From the NCBI RefSeq assembly GCF_050947335.1, contig NC_134997.1, forward strand, positions 7,626,001-7,690,000: 64,000 nucleotides of DNA, in the 5' to 3' direction. The DNA comes from Megachile rotundata. Lineage: Eukaryota; Arthropoda; Insecta; Hymenoptera; Megachilidae. Numbering within the stretch: the stretch's first letter is position 1; each line of letters opens with the position of its first letter. The notes below the pieces were generated by a model. That model was not told the origin of the DNA. It did no database searches and worked only from the letters and a program-made list of their open reading frames with translations. This document shows, one piece after another, positions 1 to 10,862 of this stretch. The translations under genes were made by a program, and so were the position numbers.

Positions 1-452
1 TTTTCGTATCACGAATACCTCGATATTTCGACACTTCACTATTTCACTACTTCGATATTTCAAGTATCTTGAATATTTCGACATTTCGAGAGTTGGACAC
101 TTCGATATTTCGAGTATTTCGAGTATCTCGAATATTTCGAGATTTTGACACTTCGATATTTCGAGTATTTCGAGTACTTCGAGTATCTCGAATATTTCGA
201 CATTTCGATATTTCGATATTTCAAGTATCTCGAATATTTCGACATTTCGATATATCGATATTTCGAGATTTTGACACTTCGATATTTCGAGTATCTCGAA
301 TATTTCGACATTTCGATATATCGATATTTCAAGATTTTGACACTTCGATATTTCGAGTATTTCGAATATCTCGAATATCTCGAATATCTCGAATATTTCG
401 ACATTTCGATATTTCGATATTTCGAGATTCTGACACTTCGATATTTTGAATT
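1..452. repeat. TCGA-rich short-word tandem array
   Basis: Degenerate tandem repeat of about 10-bp words such as ATTTCGAGTA and ATTTCGATAT. A longer register is marked by GAGATTTTGACAC, which recurs at about 139, 265, 331 and 424. Frames of more than 110 codons are open on both strands because the words lack stops, so no protein is inferred. The array begins at or before the window edge. Its words, reverse-complemented, resemble the array at 58.6-59.2 kb. Confidence 0.9.
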
Positions 453-1000
453 TTTTGCTATTGTGAAATTTCCTAGAAAATCTCAAAATATATGAATTTG
501 TGGATTTAGAGATTTGGGATCTCATCCTCCTAGATTTCCCTAGATAACTAGGGATATGTACCTCTATTTGTTTAGGAATACTGATACTAGGAATTTTGAA
601 ACTTTGCGACTTAGAAATTCTGGGATCTAGGAACATAAATATTTATAGGCACGGAATTTAGTGACTTTGATATTGGAAGATCTAAGTATATAGAAATCTA
701 GGGATTTTAAGATGATTTTAAGAATTCAGATACTTAGAAATCTAGGAATTTGGAGATATCAAAATTCTGAAACTTAAAATTTTAAAAATTTGATAATTCA
801 AAAGTTCGATGATGTGAAAATATTTTAAACTTGAAAATCTATAAAATTACGCATCTAAAAATTTTTGTATTTATACACTTAAAAATTGAATAACCTAAAA
901 ATGTGGTAATTTAATAATGTTTTGATTTGACAATTTGACAAAATAATTTGATCATTTAATAATTTAATTTAATTCGTAAATTTGGAAACTCGACAATTAT
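453..1000. other. AT-rich decayed repeat, no gene seen
   Basis: AT-rich sequence with scattered words such as AAATCTAGGGATTT and TAGAAATCTAGGAATTT, as in an old eroded minisatellite. No regular period, no long open frame and no recognisable RNA gene. Confidence 0.6.
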
Positions 1001-2340
1001 TTTTTTAACCCAGGTTTTGCATCACATCGACCTTCAGGTCATTAGCGACGACTGGATCCTATTTCCTCTATAAAATTGCAAACCCAACAGTTTAAAAGTT
1101 TGCAACCTTAAAAAAATTAAAGTAACACCCTAATTTAAAAATTAAAAAATTCCTAATTTGTATATCCGAAAACCTAATAACAAATCCAACATTACAATAA
1201 TTTTCAATTTCGTAACCAAGAGAATGCAAACCCAGGTGCTCCAAAAACCCAAAATACATCGGAACGCAAAAATTGCGCGGTTCCGTGTCCTCATCCAAAG
1301 GAATGCTACGTTGCACCGTAATGTACAGTCGTCTCGCAAGTTCGCCGAGATACCGTATAAAATATACTTAATCTATATTCGAGACACGATCCTTGCCCAG
1401 CCGGGCTGCCTAGCCGTTGGAATACAAAATTCCCGTATTCAGATGCTTTGCGACAGAAATTGACTTTATTGAGGTTTATTGATCCGCAATATTGTGTTCC
1501 GCCTGGCTCTCTGCGCGCTACCAGCTGTGCACGTGTGTCGAATCTGCTCGCGTGCAGCTACAGAAACCATCTACTCTACACTGGTTACCCAAAACCATCA
1601 AAACACTAGCAATACCAAAAACAGTATCTCGTAACATTATACGTCCGAAACTTAAACGACGGTCCACAAAAAGTGCACCATCTTGACCTCACCGATTTCA
1701 ACGAGCTCTAGTGTACTAAAGTCCGTCATACTCTTCAAGAATGTACCAATCGTTCATTTGAATGAACGATTGCTTCAGATATTGACAACTAAAGTGAGAG
1801 GTGTACCTTTTTCGCTACCTAACGTTAATTAACAATTTTAGTGTAATTTTTATATCTGAGTATGAGGAGGTTCTGTAGTTAAATGGGTTTTTGAGAGAAA
1901 CTCAAAGTTGAAACAATTACGTGAGAGTTCTGGCAAGTCGTCGGCTGAATATACACGAGTAAGCGATTCGTTGTTCGTCGATTTTATAGCACATAATAGC
2001 CCCGGAGCCGGTGGATTATACATCGCAGGTACAACGTTCAATCGGTGTACGAATCTGTGGCTCGATCACCGTGAAATCTGGGCATCGTGGCCACTTTAGT
2101 GTGAGAACTAAAACCTGTTCGCCAGACAGGAACCACGTACCGGGAGGCTTTGCAAGTTGGCGAGGTTCTAAAGGACAATGGGTTTCTTTGTTCTCGTCCT
2201 TGCGATCTTTGCTTGAACGCCTCTAGCATTTCGTTCTTCTTGCGAATATTCCGTCAATTTTTCATTCGTCTAGGGAATAATTTAGCTCGTGTGTACGCTA
2301 CGTTCAATGCGGCGTTGAGGCGCACGAAATGTTAACCCAT
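1001..2340. other. Unique CpG-rich island, no gene recognised
   Basis: Non-repetitive sequence with higher GC and many CpGs than the flanks. Open frames are at most about 100 codons (1158-1463 plus), match no family I recognise, and overlap frames on the other strand. It contains the short palindrome at 1747-1772. It may be unique intronic or intergenic DNA. Confidence 0.5.
1747..1772. repeat. Perfect 12-bp inverted repeat
   Basis: Arms CAATCGTTCATT and AATGAACGATTG are exact reverse complements with a 2-nt spacer (TG). It could be a dyad protein-binding site or a short cruciform. No surrounding element is recognised. Confidence 0.85.
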
Positions 2341-2809
2341 TCTTTCATTTGTACATTTTCTGTACACGGTGTTCGTCACTGGGACTTTGAAATTATGGAA
2401 TGTACAAATAGTTCGGTTTATCGAATTATGTTTTCTAACGCCTTTATATACGAAGATTTCTGAATTTTTGATATTAGAAAATTTTTAAATATTCGAAGCT
2501 TGTCTATTCTCCAAGTCTCCCAATTTTTAAATTAGGATATCTCTATATTTATACATTTTTAATTGCAAACTGGAAATAAAAGTCTCCAAAGCACAATATA
2601 CTAATAGCTAAATATTTGCATGAAATCTCAGATTTGATAAATACCTACATCTTTCAATCTACGTCCACAAATACTTAAAACCCCAAATCCCACAATTATC
2701 CCTAGATCCACAAATTCTTTCACGTTCTAAATTCACAAACTCCTACACCCCAAAGTACCTCTCACATCCCAAGACTTTCGCACCTCACATTTCTCACTCC
2801 TCTTAAAAA
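2341..2809. other. AT-rich spacer, no gene seen
   Basis: AT-rich, becoming C- and A-rich after about 2640 with irregular words such as CACAAATTC. No stable period and no coding signal. Confidence 0.55.
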
Positions 2810-3300
2810 CCATCAATACCGAACTTCTCGTGGTCCGCCATATTCTCCCTAGTTAAGGCAGCGACCGAAAATACGTTGAAAATACAGAGAACCGGCCGGT
2901 GGCAGGAGCCAATCGCGAAACGGAAAAGAAAGTAAATCAGATTACGATCGGGAACGCGCAATTTCGCGAACGAATCTAAAAATAAAGCCGCGTTTCGACG
3001 AGCGGGAAATACGTAGCGGGTGAAGCGGCCGCGATTGCGACCAAATATTGACGCGTCGCCCATAAATACGATTTTCGCTGGCCGTTATAAACGTCGAATT
3101 ATCGGCCGCCAGAGGACGCACAAATAATATCGAATAAATTCCGTGCAGGTACGCGCGAGCATTTTCATTAATGCGATTATCGAACCAGTTCGAGGTCGTG
3201 CAGCCGTGGTATAATTCATTATTCCGCCGGCACAGTCGGAGTTTCTAGAACGAGCCTGATCAACGATACAACGTGTTTAGAGCTAAGGAGAACGATCGAT
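2810..3300. other. CpG-rich unique island left of the 128-bp satellite
   Basis: High CpG density. The minus-strand frame 2803-3063 (86 codons) has no recognisable domain. The right-hand part (3171-3293) is a diverged copy of 4883-5012 on the other side of the satellite. Confidence 0.5.
3171..3293 (+). repeat. Left copy of a unique segment flanking the satellite
   Basis: Starts ATGCGATTATCGAA and contains ATAATTCATTATTCCG and GTTTCTAGAACGAG. The same order of blocks occurs at 4883-5012 in the same orientation, with small indels and substitutions. The two copies bracket the 128-bp array, so the unit was duplicated and the array either arose or inserted between the copies. Confidence 0.85.
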
Positions 3301-3339
3301 TGGGGGACGTTTGGAAAGCTTAAAATCTGGGAATATTGG

Positions 3340-4500
3340 GATTTGAGGATTTAGGGGTAGGAAGAAGTTTAGGGATGTGAGAATTTGAGGATGTGGAGAT
3401 TTGGGGACTAGGAAGTTGGGGATGTTGGTACATTGGGATCTTTGAAATTTGGGGATTTTGGGACTTGGGGGTTTATGAGTATGGGTTGGTAGAAATTTAG
3501 GGATATGAGAGTTTGTGGATGTGGAGATCTAGGAAGTTGGGGATGTTGGTATACTGGACTCCTTGAAATTTGGGGATATTGGGATTTCGGGGTTTATGAG
3601 CATAGGTTGATAGAAATTTAGGGATATGAGAATTTGTGGATGTGGAGATTTGGGGTCTAGGAAGATGGGGATGGTGGTACATTGGGATCCTTGAAATTTG
3701 GGGCTATTGGGATTTGGGGGTTTATGAGTATGGGTTGGTAGAATTTTAGGGATGTGAGAATTTGTGGATGTGGAGATTTGGGGTCTAGGAAGTTGGGGAT
3801 GTTGGTACATTGGGATCCTTGAAATTTAGGGATATTGAGATTTGGGGGTTTATGAGTATGGGTTGGTAGAATTTTAGGGATGTGAGAATTTGTGGATGTG
3901 GAGATTTGGGGTCTAGGAAGTTGGGGATGTTGGTATACTGGACTCCTTGAAATTTGGGGATTTTGGGATTTGGGGGTTTATGAGTATGGGTTGATAGAAA
4001 TTTAGGGATATGAGAGTTTGTGGATGTGGAGATTTGGGGACTAGGAAGTTGGGGATGTTGGTACATTGGGATCTTTGATATTTAGGGATATTGAGATTTG
4101 GGGGTTTATGAGTATGGATTGGTAGAATTTTAGGGATGTGAGAATTTGTGGATGTGGAGATTTGGGGACTAGGAAGTTGGGGATGTTGGTACATTGGGAT
4201 CTTTGAAATTTGGGGATTTTGGGATTTGGGGGTTTATGAGTATGGGTTGATAGAAATTTGGGGATATGAGAGTTTGTGGATGTGGAGATTTGGGGTCTAG
4301 GAAGTTGGGAATGTTGGTATACTGGACTCCTTGAAATTTGGGGATTTTGGGATTGGGGGTTTATGAGTATAGGTTGATAGAAATTTAGGGATATGAGTTT
4401 GTGGATGTGGAGATGTGGGGATCTAGGAAGTTGGGGATGTTGGTATACTGGACTCCTTGAAATTTGGGGATTTTGGGATTTGGAAGTTTATGAGTATGGA
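3340..4500 (+). repeat. 128-bp minisatellite, about nine copies
   Basis: The anchor GATGTTGGTA falls at about 3421, 3542, 3670, 3798, 3926, 4054, 4182, 4310 and 4436. Six consecutive intervals are exactly 128 bp; the outer ones are 121 and 126. Units alternate between TACATTGGGATC and TATACTGGACTC variants at one site. The G-rich strand is the plus strand. Minus-strand frames of 93 codons are translations of the unit, not genes. Confidence 0.95.
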
Positions 4501-4882
4501 TATGTGAGAATTTAGGTATACAGGAATTTGAGATCCTACAAATTCACAAATGTAGAAATGAATAAATCTAGTAATCTACCAATACTGAAACCTAGAAACC
4601 AACAATACCCACAAATTTGCAAATATAGAAATTAATAAATCTAGTGTCCCACAAACACCGAAAACTAGAAGCTTACCCACAACCTTGCAAGTGTAGAATA
4701 AACCTAGAAAGCTACAACTACCGAAAACTATGAACTTAGTATTAGAACGAACTCAAAAATGAGTAAATCTACAAATCTATAAAAAACCTAGAAATGCTGA
4801 AATGCAACAATGTACATCTATGTGTCTAGGAACTATCTATGTATCTATCAACTGACACAGAAACTTCACAAAAATGATCTCA
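4501..4882. other. A-rich decayed repeat
   Basis: Irregular words such as CACAAATTTGCAAATATAGA and AATAAATCTAGT, purine- and AT-rich. No coding signal. It separates the satellite from the second copy of the flanking unique segment. Confidence 0.55.
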
Positions 4883-5012
4883 GATGCGATTATCGAAGCA
4901 GTTCAAGGCGCAGCCGTGTTATAATTCATTATTCCGACAGCAGAGTCTGAGTTTCTAGAACGAGACACATCTGATCAACGATACACCAACAACGTATTCG
5001 CTAAGGAGAAGA
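4883..5012 (+). repeat. Right copy of the segment flanking the satellite
   Basis: Direct-orientation paralogue of 3171-3293 with shared blocks ATGCGATTATCGAA, ATAATTCATTATTCCG and GTTTCTAGAACGAG, ending at CTAAGGAGAA. The copies have diverged by substitutions and indels, so the duplication is not recent. Confidence 0.85.
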
Positions 5013-5339
5013 AGAGCAACCGAACTGTTCCAGTGACATTCAAACGTGTATTTGCCACCATGACAAATCTTGACATTCCGTTGCTCCAGCTCGGTGCTGC
5101 ATGAGTCACACGTGATATTATCGTGTTGATTTACGTCGATGTTATTACACTGTCGGATTAGATGATACGACAATTTATGTACGGTCACGGGTAATTGATT
5201 GACAGCTTTGTTTAGTGACGGTTCGCTTTTTAACGGTGGACGGAAATTGTTTACAATGACGAATTAAGAACAAAGGGCTCTTTGTTATTCGTTGATGATT
5301 AGATTAGTGAATTTCGTATGTAAGAGTTTGTGGGTTAAT
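5013..5339. other. Unique island, no gene recognised
   Basis: Non-repetitive. The minus-strand frame 4955-5188 (77 codons) has a C-x2-C and later cysteines but no family I can name, and it runs into the duplicated segment, so it is treated as chance. Confidence 0.45.
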
Positions 5340-6000
5340 AGGTTTCTTTATTGCAGTTTGGAGGGTTTTGGTTTTTTTGGGGTTTCAGATTTTTGGTATT
5401 TTGGGATTTTTGTGTTTTTGGAATTTTTTGAATTTTTGGTGTTTCTGGAATTTTTGATATTTTAGGATTTCTGATGTGTTTGAAAGATTTTGTGTTTTTG
5501 GTATTTTTCGTATTTTGGGATTTCTGATGTGTTTAAAAGTTTTTGTGTTTTTGATGTTTTTGAAATTTCGGGTATTTTGAGATTTCTGATGTGTTTAAAA
5601 GATTTTGTGCTATTGGAATTTTTGGTATTTCAGGATTTTTGATGTGTTTGAAAGTTTTTGTGTTTTTGAAATTTTTGGTATTTTGAGATTTTTGATGTGT
5701 TTGAAAGATTTTGTGTTTTTGGTATTTGGAAATTTAGGGATATCACATTTTTTGGTCTTTCATATATCTTTGATATGATTGGTATTTTTGGTGTTTTTAT
5801 TATTTTGACATTTTTAGTGTTTTTGATATTTTGGAGCTTTCACATTTTTTGCATTTTTGACAGCTGTGATATTCTTGGTATTTTTGGTATTTTGAGTGTT
5901 TTGATATTTTTACCACTTTTTTTATATTTGTTATTTTTACAAATTTTTTATCTTTGCTATATTAACAGCAGTTTTCTAATCACTATTCCATCTGTCACAT
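5340..6000 (+). repeat. T-rich minisatellite, 53-bp register
   Basis: The anchor GATGTGTTTGAAAG recurs at about 5473, 5526, 5588, 5641 and 5694: three intervals of 53 and one of 62. The rest is degenerate TTTTTGGTATTTTGGGATTT. The 101-codon frame at 5697-6002 is a phenylalanine/isoleucine-rich repeat translation and not a gene. Confidence 0.85.
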
Positions 6001-6954
6001 AAAATATATATATCAAAACAATCCTGCATGATAATTAAAAAATCGATCAATAATTGACAAATATGCATAACATTTATAGTAAATCGATTCTCCCAAAATT
6101 TCTAAATTACAGATCAGAAACAGAACGACACGTCGAAAGTTCATCACCCGAATTATCCCCGCAACCAATCGAAAAGTCCACTACAAACTCAAGGTACAAT
6201 TTCATCCCCATTTGCAGAACACGTAATTCCGCAGAAAGGATTTCGCAGTCGCATGTCGAGCAAACTGGCGCAGACTGCTTTTCCCGACAAATCCAGAAGC
6301 TACCGTTTCAAAAACAAACCCTAGGAGCTCCTTACAGCGAGTAAAGGCGAGAGAATACGGTGCAAAGAAATTGTGAATTAAACAAGAACACGCCCTCCTT
6401 TTCTTCCAGCCAGGAAGACGGGACGCGAGAAAATTGCCGACGAGGAGTAGCCTTTGGTCCGAGAAGGAACGAGAGTGACGCTCGTGCTCCCTTAATTCCC
6501 AATATTTTTTCGAGACACACCCTTCAGCTCCGGCTCAACTTGTTGCGCTTTACGAGCACGTCACCGTCGCTGAAATTCTTATTTGTTCCGGCATACGGGC
6601 TTGCCAACGAAAGAAAATACGAAATAGTGCTGGAGTCTTTAACCTGCGAAATTATTTTCTGGCGGAACTTTTGGGAGAACTAATGATATTAAGAGATCGA
6701 AAGATAAAACTGAAAGATACTCTTAACCCTGGTTAAGTCACAGTTCGGTCTAGTCACAGTGTGACGCACTCATACTTCAATTGCAGTAAATTCCACACGA
6801 ATTTTTAATACTCCTCCATTTTGAATTAGGGTACAATTATAATTTGCTTGGTCAAGGATTTCTGAATAGAAAGATGACATAACATTTTAAGTTCCTTTAC
6901 CTGATTTAATTTTGTAGCTGTGAGTCGGTTCTGGATGACGCACCTGATGGTAAG
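6001..6954. other. Unique island, no gene recognised
   Basis: CpG-containing non-repetitive DNA. Frames at 6054-6344 and 6360-6683 (plus) overlap minus-strand frames and have no recognised motif. CTTTACCTG near 6895 reads on the minus strand as CAG/GTAAAG, a fair 5' splice site, but it lacks a pyrimidine tract. Confidence 0.4.
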
Positions 6955-7075
6955 GTTAATATACATTAAAATGTTATGTTAAAAGTTAGTATTAATGTCT
7001 ATTAATTTCAGTGTCAACGTCAGTGTTAATGTCTATGTTAATGTCAGTGATAACATTAATGTTAACGTGAGTGAT
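6955..7075 (+). repeat. Short TTAATGTC tandem tract
   Basis: About ten loose copies of a 12-bp word related to GTTAATGTCAGT. Locally repetitive and of no evident function. Confidence 0.6.
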
Positions 7076-7739
7076 GTGTATAAACGTCGAGTGTTCGTTG
7101 AACCACATCGAAAGTAGCGATTTGAAATTTCCCGCCAAAGGAATGGCAAAAAGGCAGCGTCAAAAAGGAGGACCGCCTTCGGCCGCAGTTCCCATTGGAC
7201 GCGTATCAGGACCGGTTCGAAAGGGTTCACGAATCGAGTCTCAAGGGCGAATCGAACGTCACTGGCTCGGAATGAAGAAGAGAAATAATAAAGGCGGAGC
7301 AGGGTAGCCCTAACAAGGGAAAAAGCGGCGTACAATGACGGAAAGAAAGGGAAAAGGGCTGGCAGCTGAAACGGGAGGGTCGGAAGAATGGCAAGGAAGG
7401 AGGTGTAGTAAAGGTGAACGTAGAGAGAGATCTAGTAGAAGGTGTAAGAAACAAATTACAGGAAAGGGGAGCAAGCCTGGCGAACGGTAGGGACGTTTAA
7501 TGACAGAGAATTGCGAGTAATGGCGGACGGGTAACGCGCCCTATTTAACGTCTCCGCCTCACCTTATCCTATCACACGAAATAACCTCTGCATCCCCGTT
7601 AATATTTTCTTATCGCTGCCTTGGCGTACACTGTGCTGCAACGGGGCATATTTTATTTTGAAATTCGCGTTAATTAGAATTATACTGTGGAAGTTTGTAT
7701 ATTTTGGCAATTTTGAAATTAGCGAAGGGTATAACTGTG
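7076..7739. other. Unique purine-rich island
   Basis: GC-richer and strongly purine-biased on the plus strand, particularly 7265-7480 (runs such as GAAAGAAAGGGAAAAGGG). Frames at 7033-7335 and 7227-7454 are minus-strand readings of this bias. No domain recognised. Confidence 0.45.
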
Positions 7740-7842
7740 TAGGATGCTCGAATGTGTTCTTGAGTCGAATGAAATGAATCAAATGTACCCTTGAATCAAA
7801 TGTACCTTTGAGACAAATGTGTTTCTGAGTCAAATGTAACAG
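7740..7842 (+). repeat. About 21-bp tandem repeat, four to five copies
   Basis: Copies of a unit like TGAATCAAATGTACCTTTGA, variable in its second half. A small isolated array between unique sequences. Confidence 0.7.
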
Positions 7843-8329
7843 TTAATAGAGGCAACCCCCGAAGTTTCAACCCGTAACTCAATTATAGTAACAGTTAAAA
7901 ATAACAATTCTAGTTTTTAACCTACTTTTACTATTTAATCTTGTACTGAAATTATGGAACGCTGGAAACCCAGCAGCACGATACAGAATTTTTTTCTGAT
8001 TTTTTGATCGCGAATTGTAGTTATGGAAAATGTAAAAATGACAAAAAATGGATTTTTTTTATTGAAGAAAGATTTTTGTATTACTGTGATAATAATATAG
8101 TAAGATGACTATTATTCTTGAAGTTTTGTAAATTTTTTTATGGACCATAGACAGAAAAATCAAAAATCGATTATTTTGTGTGAGAGGGTAGTTTACATAT
8201 TTTTCTTTTGTGGTACATGTATTAAGTAGTCATAAACAGAGTCACATAATATTTAATATAAGATAAAAAGATAAAATTTAATTATTTATTCTCTGGCACG
8301 TTATCTACATAAAAGGAATGCGAGAGTTT
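7843..8329. other. AT-rich spacer, nothing recognised
   Basis: AT-rich sequence without a clear period, open frame or RNA structure. Confidence 0.5.
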
Positions 8330-8805
8330 CATCCCTAAACTGAGATTAACGATTAAAAAATCCCTAAATTGCCAAGTGCTTGAATGGATTTCTAAACAAA
8401 GATTACAGATTAAAATATCTCTAGATTTCCAAGTGGTCGAATAGATCTCTAAATGAAAGATATTACAGATTAAAATATCTCTAGATTTCTAAGTACTCGA
8501 ATGGATTACTAAATGAACAATATTAGAGATTAAAATATCCCTAGATTTACAAGTGTTCGAGTGGATCACTAAATGAAAAATATTGGAGATTAAAATATCC
8601 CTAGATTTCTAAGTACTCGAATGGATCCCTAAATAAAAAATATTAGAGATTAAAATATCCCTAGATTTCCAAATGCTCGAATGGATCTCTATACAAAGAT
8701 CAAAATATCCCTAGATTTTTAAGATTTCAAATATATCCCTAAGCAAAGATTAAAGAGTAAAATATCCATAGATTTGCAAGTGTTCGAACGAATTCCAAGG
8801 ATAAA
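8330..8805 (+). repeat. 60-bp minisatellite, about eight copies
   Basis: CTAGATTT lies at 8421, 8481, 8541, 8601 and 8661, an exact 60-bp period. Each unit carries GAGATTAAAATATC and a CTCGAATGGAT-type block. The outer copies are shorter and more diverged. Confidence 0.95.
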
Positions 8806-8872
8806 TAATTTATTCCTTGGAATTTGAAGATAAATTTCTGTTCTCCCAAAGTTGTCACACTGCAACATCCCA

Positions 8873-9309
8873 AATCCCTAAAATAACTAGCAACTATTCT
8901 ATTCCTCTATAATTATGATATTTCCCCTAGAAAATCGTGATTACATACAGTGTCCAAAAAATTTTGTTACATCGAATTTCCCTAGTTTGCATAATTCTGT
9001 TATCAAAGGTGCGTTTCCTTGAAACCATAAATTTACCAAAAGTTCTCAAACATCCCTAAAAATTCCCAAGAATCCCCCAAAATTCCCAAGAACCCCCAAA
9101 ATTCCCAAGAATCCCCTAAAATTCCCCAGGATCCACCCAAAATTCCCCAAATTCCCTAAAATAGCTAAGAAGTAGTCAATGCCTTCATAATCGTACTATT
9201 TTCCCTATAGAATCCCAACTAAACACAGTGTCCAGAAAATTTCGCCACATCGAATTGCCCCAGTCAGCATAATCCCGTTATCAAAGGTATGTTTCTTTCA
9301 GGTCATAAA
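8873..9309 (+). repeat. Duplicated about 158-bp segment flanking a small C-rich array
   Basis: The segment at about 8873-9031 recurs at about 9152-9309, offset by about 279 bp. Shared blocks are CACATCGAATT-type sequence, CAGTGTCC-AAAATTT, and TATCAAAGGT followed by a pyrimidine-rich stretch. Between the copies (9050-9145) lies an array of about 18-bp units such as AAAATTCCCAAGAATCCCC. Confidence 0.8.
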
Positions 9310-9850
9310 TAAAGTCGTATAAAGAAAGATCGAATAGAGGGAAAAAAAGAAGGCAGAAAAATCGTCTCATCGACCAGTCAAAGGAACCGGGAACCGAGGA
9401 TCTCGATGAATCAGAGCCTTTACGAGGCATCCAGTGAAAATCGTTGCGAAAGACTGAAATCGCATTAAGCGAGCGACGTAACGAAGGTGAATGCAAACTC
9501 GGCGCGAAAGAGGCGAACGAGGTGTATATAAAACGAAAGGTGAAGGGAAGAGAAAGAGGTCGAAAGATTAAGAAAAAAAAAAGAGAGAGAGAGAAGAAAA
9601 AGAAACAGAGGCTTCGACGTTCGGTCTCGAAGCGCAGTATATCTACCAGTCAGCGCTGAAACGAGATCTGGTTTCATGAGCCTTACATAAACTAATCTCG
9701 TTTCTACCCTATCAGGATACAATATTAAGCTTCGTGTACGCACTTAAAACCGTTTTTATTTCCTGCCCTGTAATTCGCCGCGCAGTGCATAATTCACTCG
9801 GGACTGCATTAATTGATTCGAGGACCGCAAATAGGATTGTTGGCAAGATG
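9310..9850. other. Unique island with a long polypurine tract
   Basis: Unique CpG-containing DNA. From about 9531 to 9612 the plus strand is nearly all purine (AAGAGAGAGAGAGAAG-like). Frames at 9444-9659 plus and 9465-9743 minus reflect this bias and are not believed to be genes. Confidence 0.5.
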
Positions 9851-10487
9851 CTGGTTGTAAGGTTTTACGAGAATTAGTAAATGTGTATCAGTTTTCAGGG
9901 AACTTTTTACTTTGAGGTTATGTTGCGATTAAGCGGGTTCTTACTTGGTAAATATTTTGTTTTGATGCTCTTGAGATTAAGTGAAACTATGAAAGGAAAT
10001 CCTTGGAGATTTTTTTGAGATATAAAATTTGTTAGGTTTTGAGATTTTTCTTGATTTTTAAGATATGGAGTTTCTGCATTTATTTGGGGTTTATTGAACG
10101 TTTGATTTATCACCTCGTTTTTAATTTTAATTTCAAATTACCCAGGCACAACACTGCGAATATTTTATAGTTAACATATTTATAAATACTTTCAAATGTA
10201 TATTATATATTATATGCATTAAAATATTTGGTCTGTGAATATTTAAATATTCAAGAAGAAGTAGAAGCAACTTGCTTGAAATCTTCCTCTTATAATATAC
10301 ATAAATAATACATGAATCTACAACGACAGATAAATAAATCCTAGACAATTCAATACAGAAATATACAAAATTAAATATCTGAATTAAAATTTGTTTGGCT
10401 ACTTGTTCAATAGATTCCAAACAAGAGATGTTCCTTTCACAGAGAAATGAAACGGATTTCAATCTTACGCGAGTCTGATCTAGATAA
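9851..10487. other. AT-rich spacer
   Basis: AT-rich, with no array of clear period. The minus-strand frame 10133-10462 (109 codons) is hydrophobic and of AT-rich composition, with no recognised motif. Confidence 0.45.
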
Positions 10488-10582
10488 ACAAAATGGCTGC
10501 TCGAGCGGGAGAATCATTTGCGTAACAAAATGGTTGCTGGAGTAGAATCATTCGCGTAATAAAATGGTCGACTACATCACTT
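10488..10582 (+). repeat. About 36-bp tandem triplet with AAAATGG core
   Basis: AAATGG occurs at 10491, 10528 and 10562 in units that also carry GAATCATT-GCGTAA. The core resembles the ATGGC-containing units at 24.5 and 53.4 kb, but no wider homology is visible. Confidence 0.7.
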
Positions 10583-10812
10583 TGTTCGTTTAGAAGCTAT
10601 TTTAGTAAATAAATAATTTCACTGTTTATTTAAGTTTGCATTGAGTGTTTAATTCAATCTTTATGACATAGTCTTATGTATTATATTATTATGTGTTTAT
10701 TATATGTTGTAGTATATCTACTTCTTTAGTTATATTTGTTTAACTACAAGTAGAAAATTCTAAAATTTCTAGATTAATTTTAAGAAGTTATATACTAAGA
10801 AATGGCATTTAC
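10583..10812. other. AT-rich spacer
   Basis: AT-rich, no features seen. It lies just downstream, on the minus strand, of the splice-site pair at 10813-10862. Confidence 0.5.
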
Positions 10813-10862
10813 CTGTATGCTGGATTAATCTTAGAAATTGGGAATTTGTTGACACTCACCTG
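10813..10862 (-). other. Candidate recursive-splice ratchet site with a 47-nt cryptic exon
   Basis: Read on the minus strand: a pyrimidine-rich stretch CTCTTTCATTTCTGTTTCAG is followed immediately by GTGAGTG, so a 3' splice site and a 5' splice site share one junction (between 10860 and 10859). Forty-seven nt further on lies CATACAG/GTAAATG, a second good 5' splice site. This is the arrangement reported for zero-length recursive exons in long insect introns. The same 19 bp recurs at 55978-55996. An ordinary 47-nt exon is the alternative. Confidence 0.45.

Noticed and set aside
4955..5188. 77-codon minus frame with paired cysteines
   Set aside because: No family match that I recognise, it runs into a duplicated non-coding segment, and the other copy does not keep the frame.
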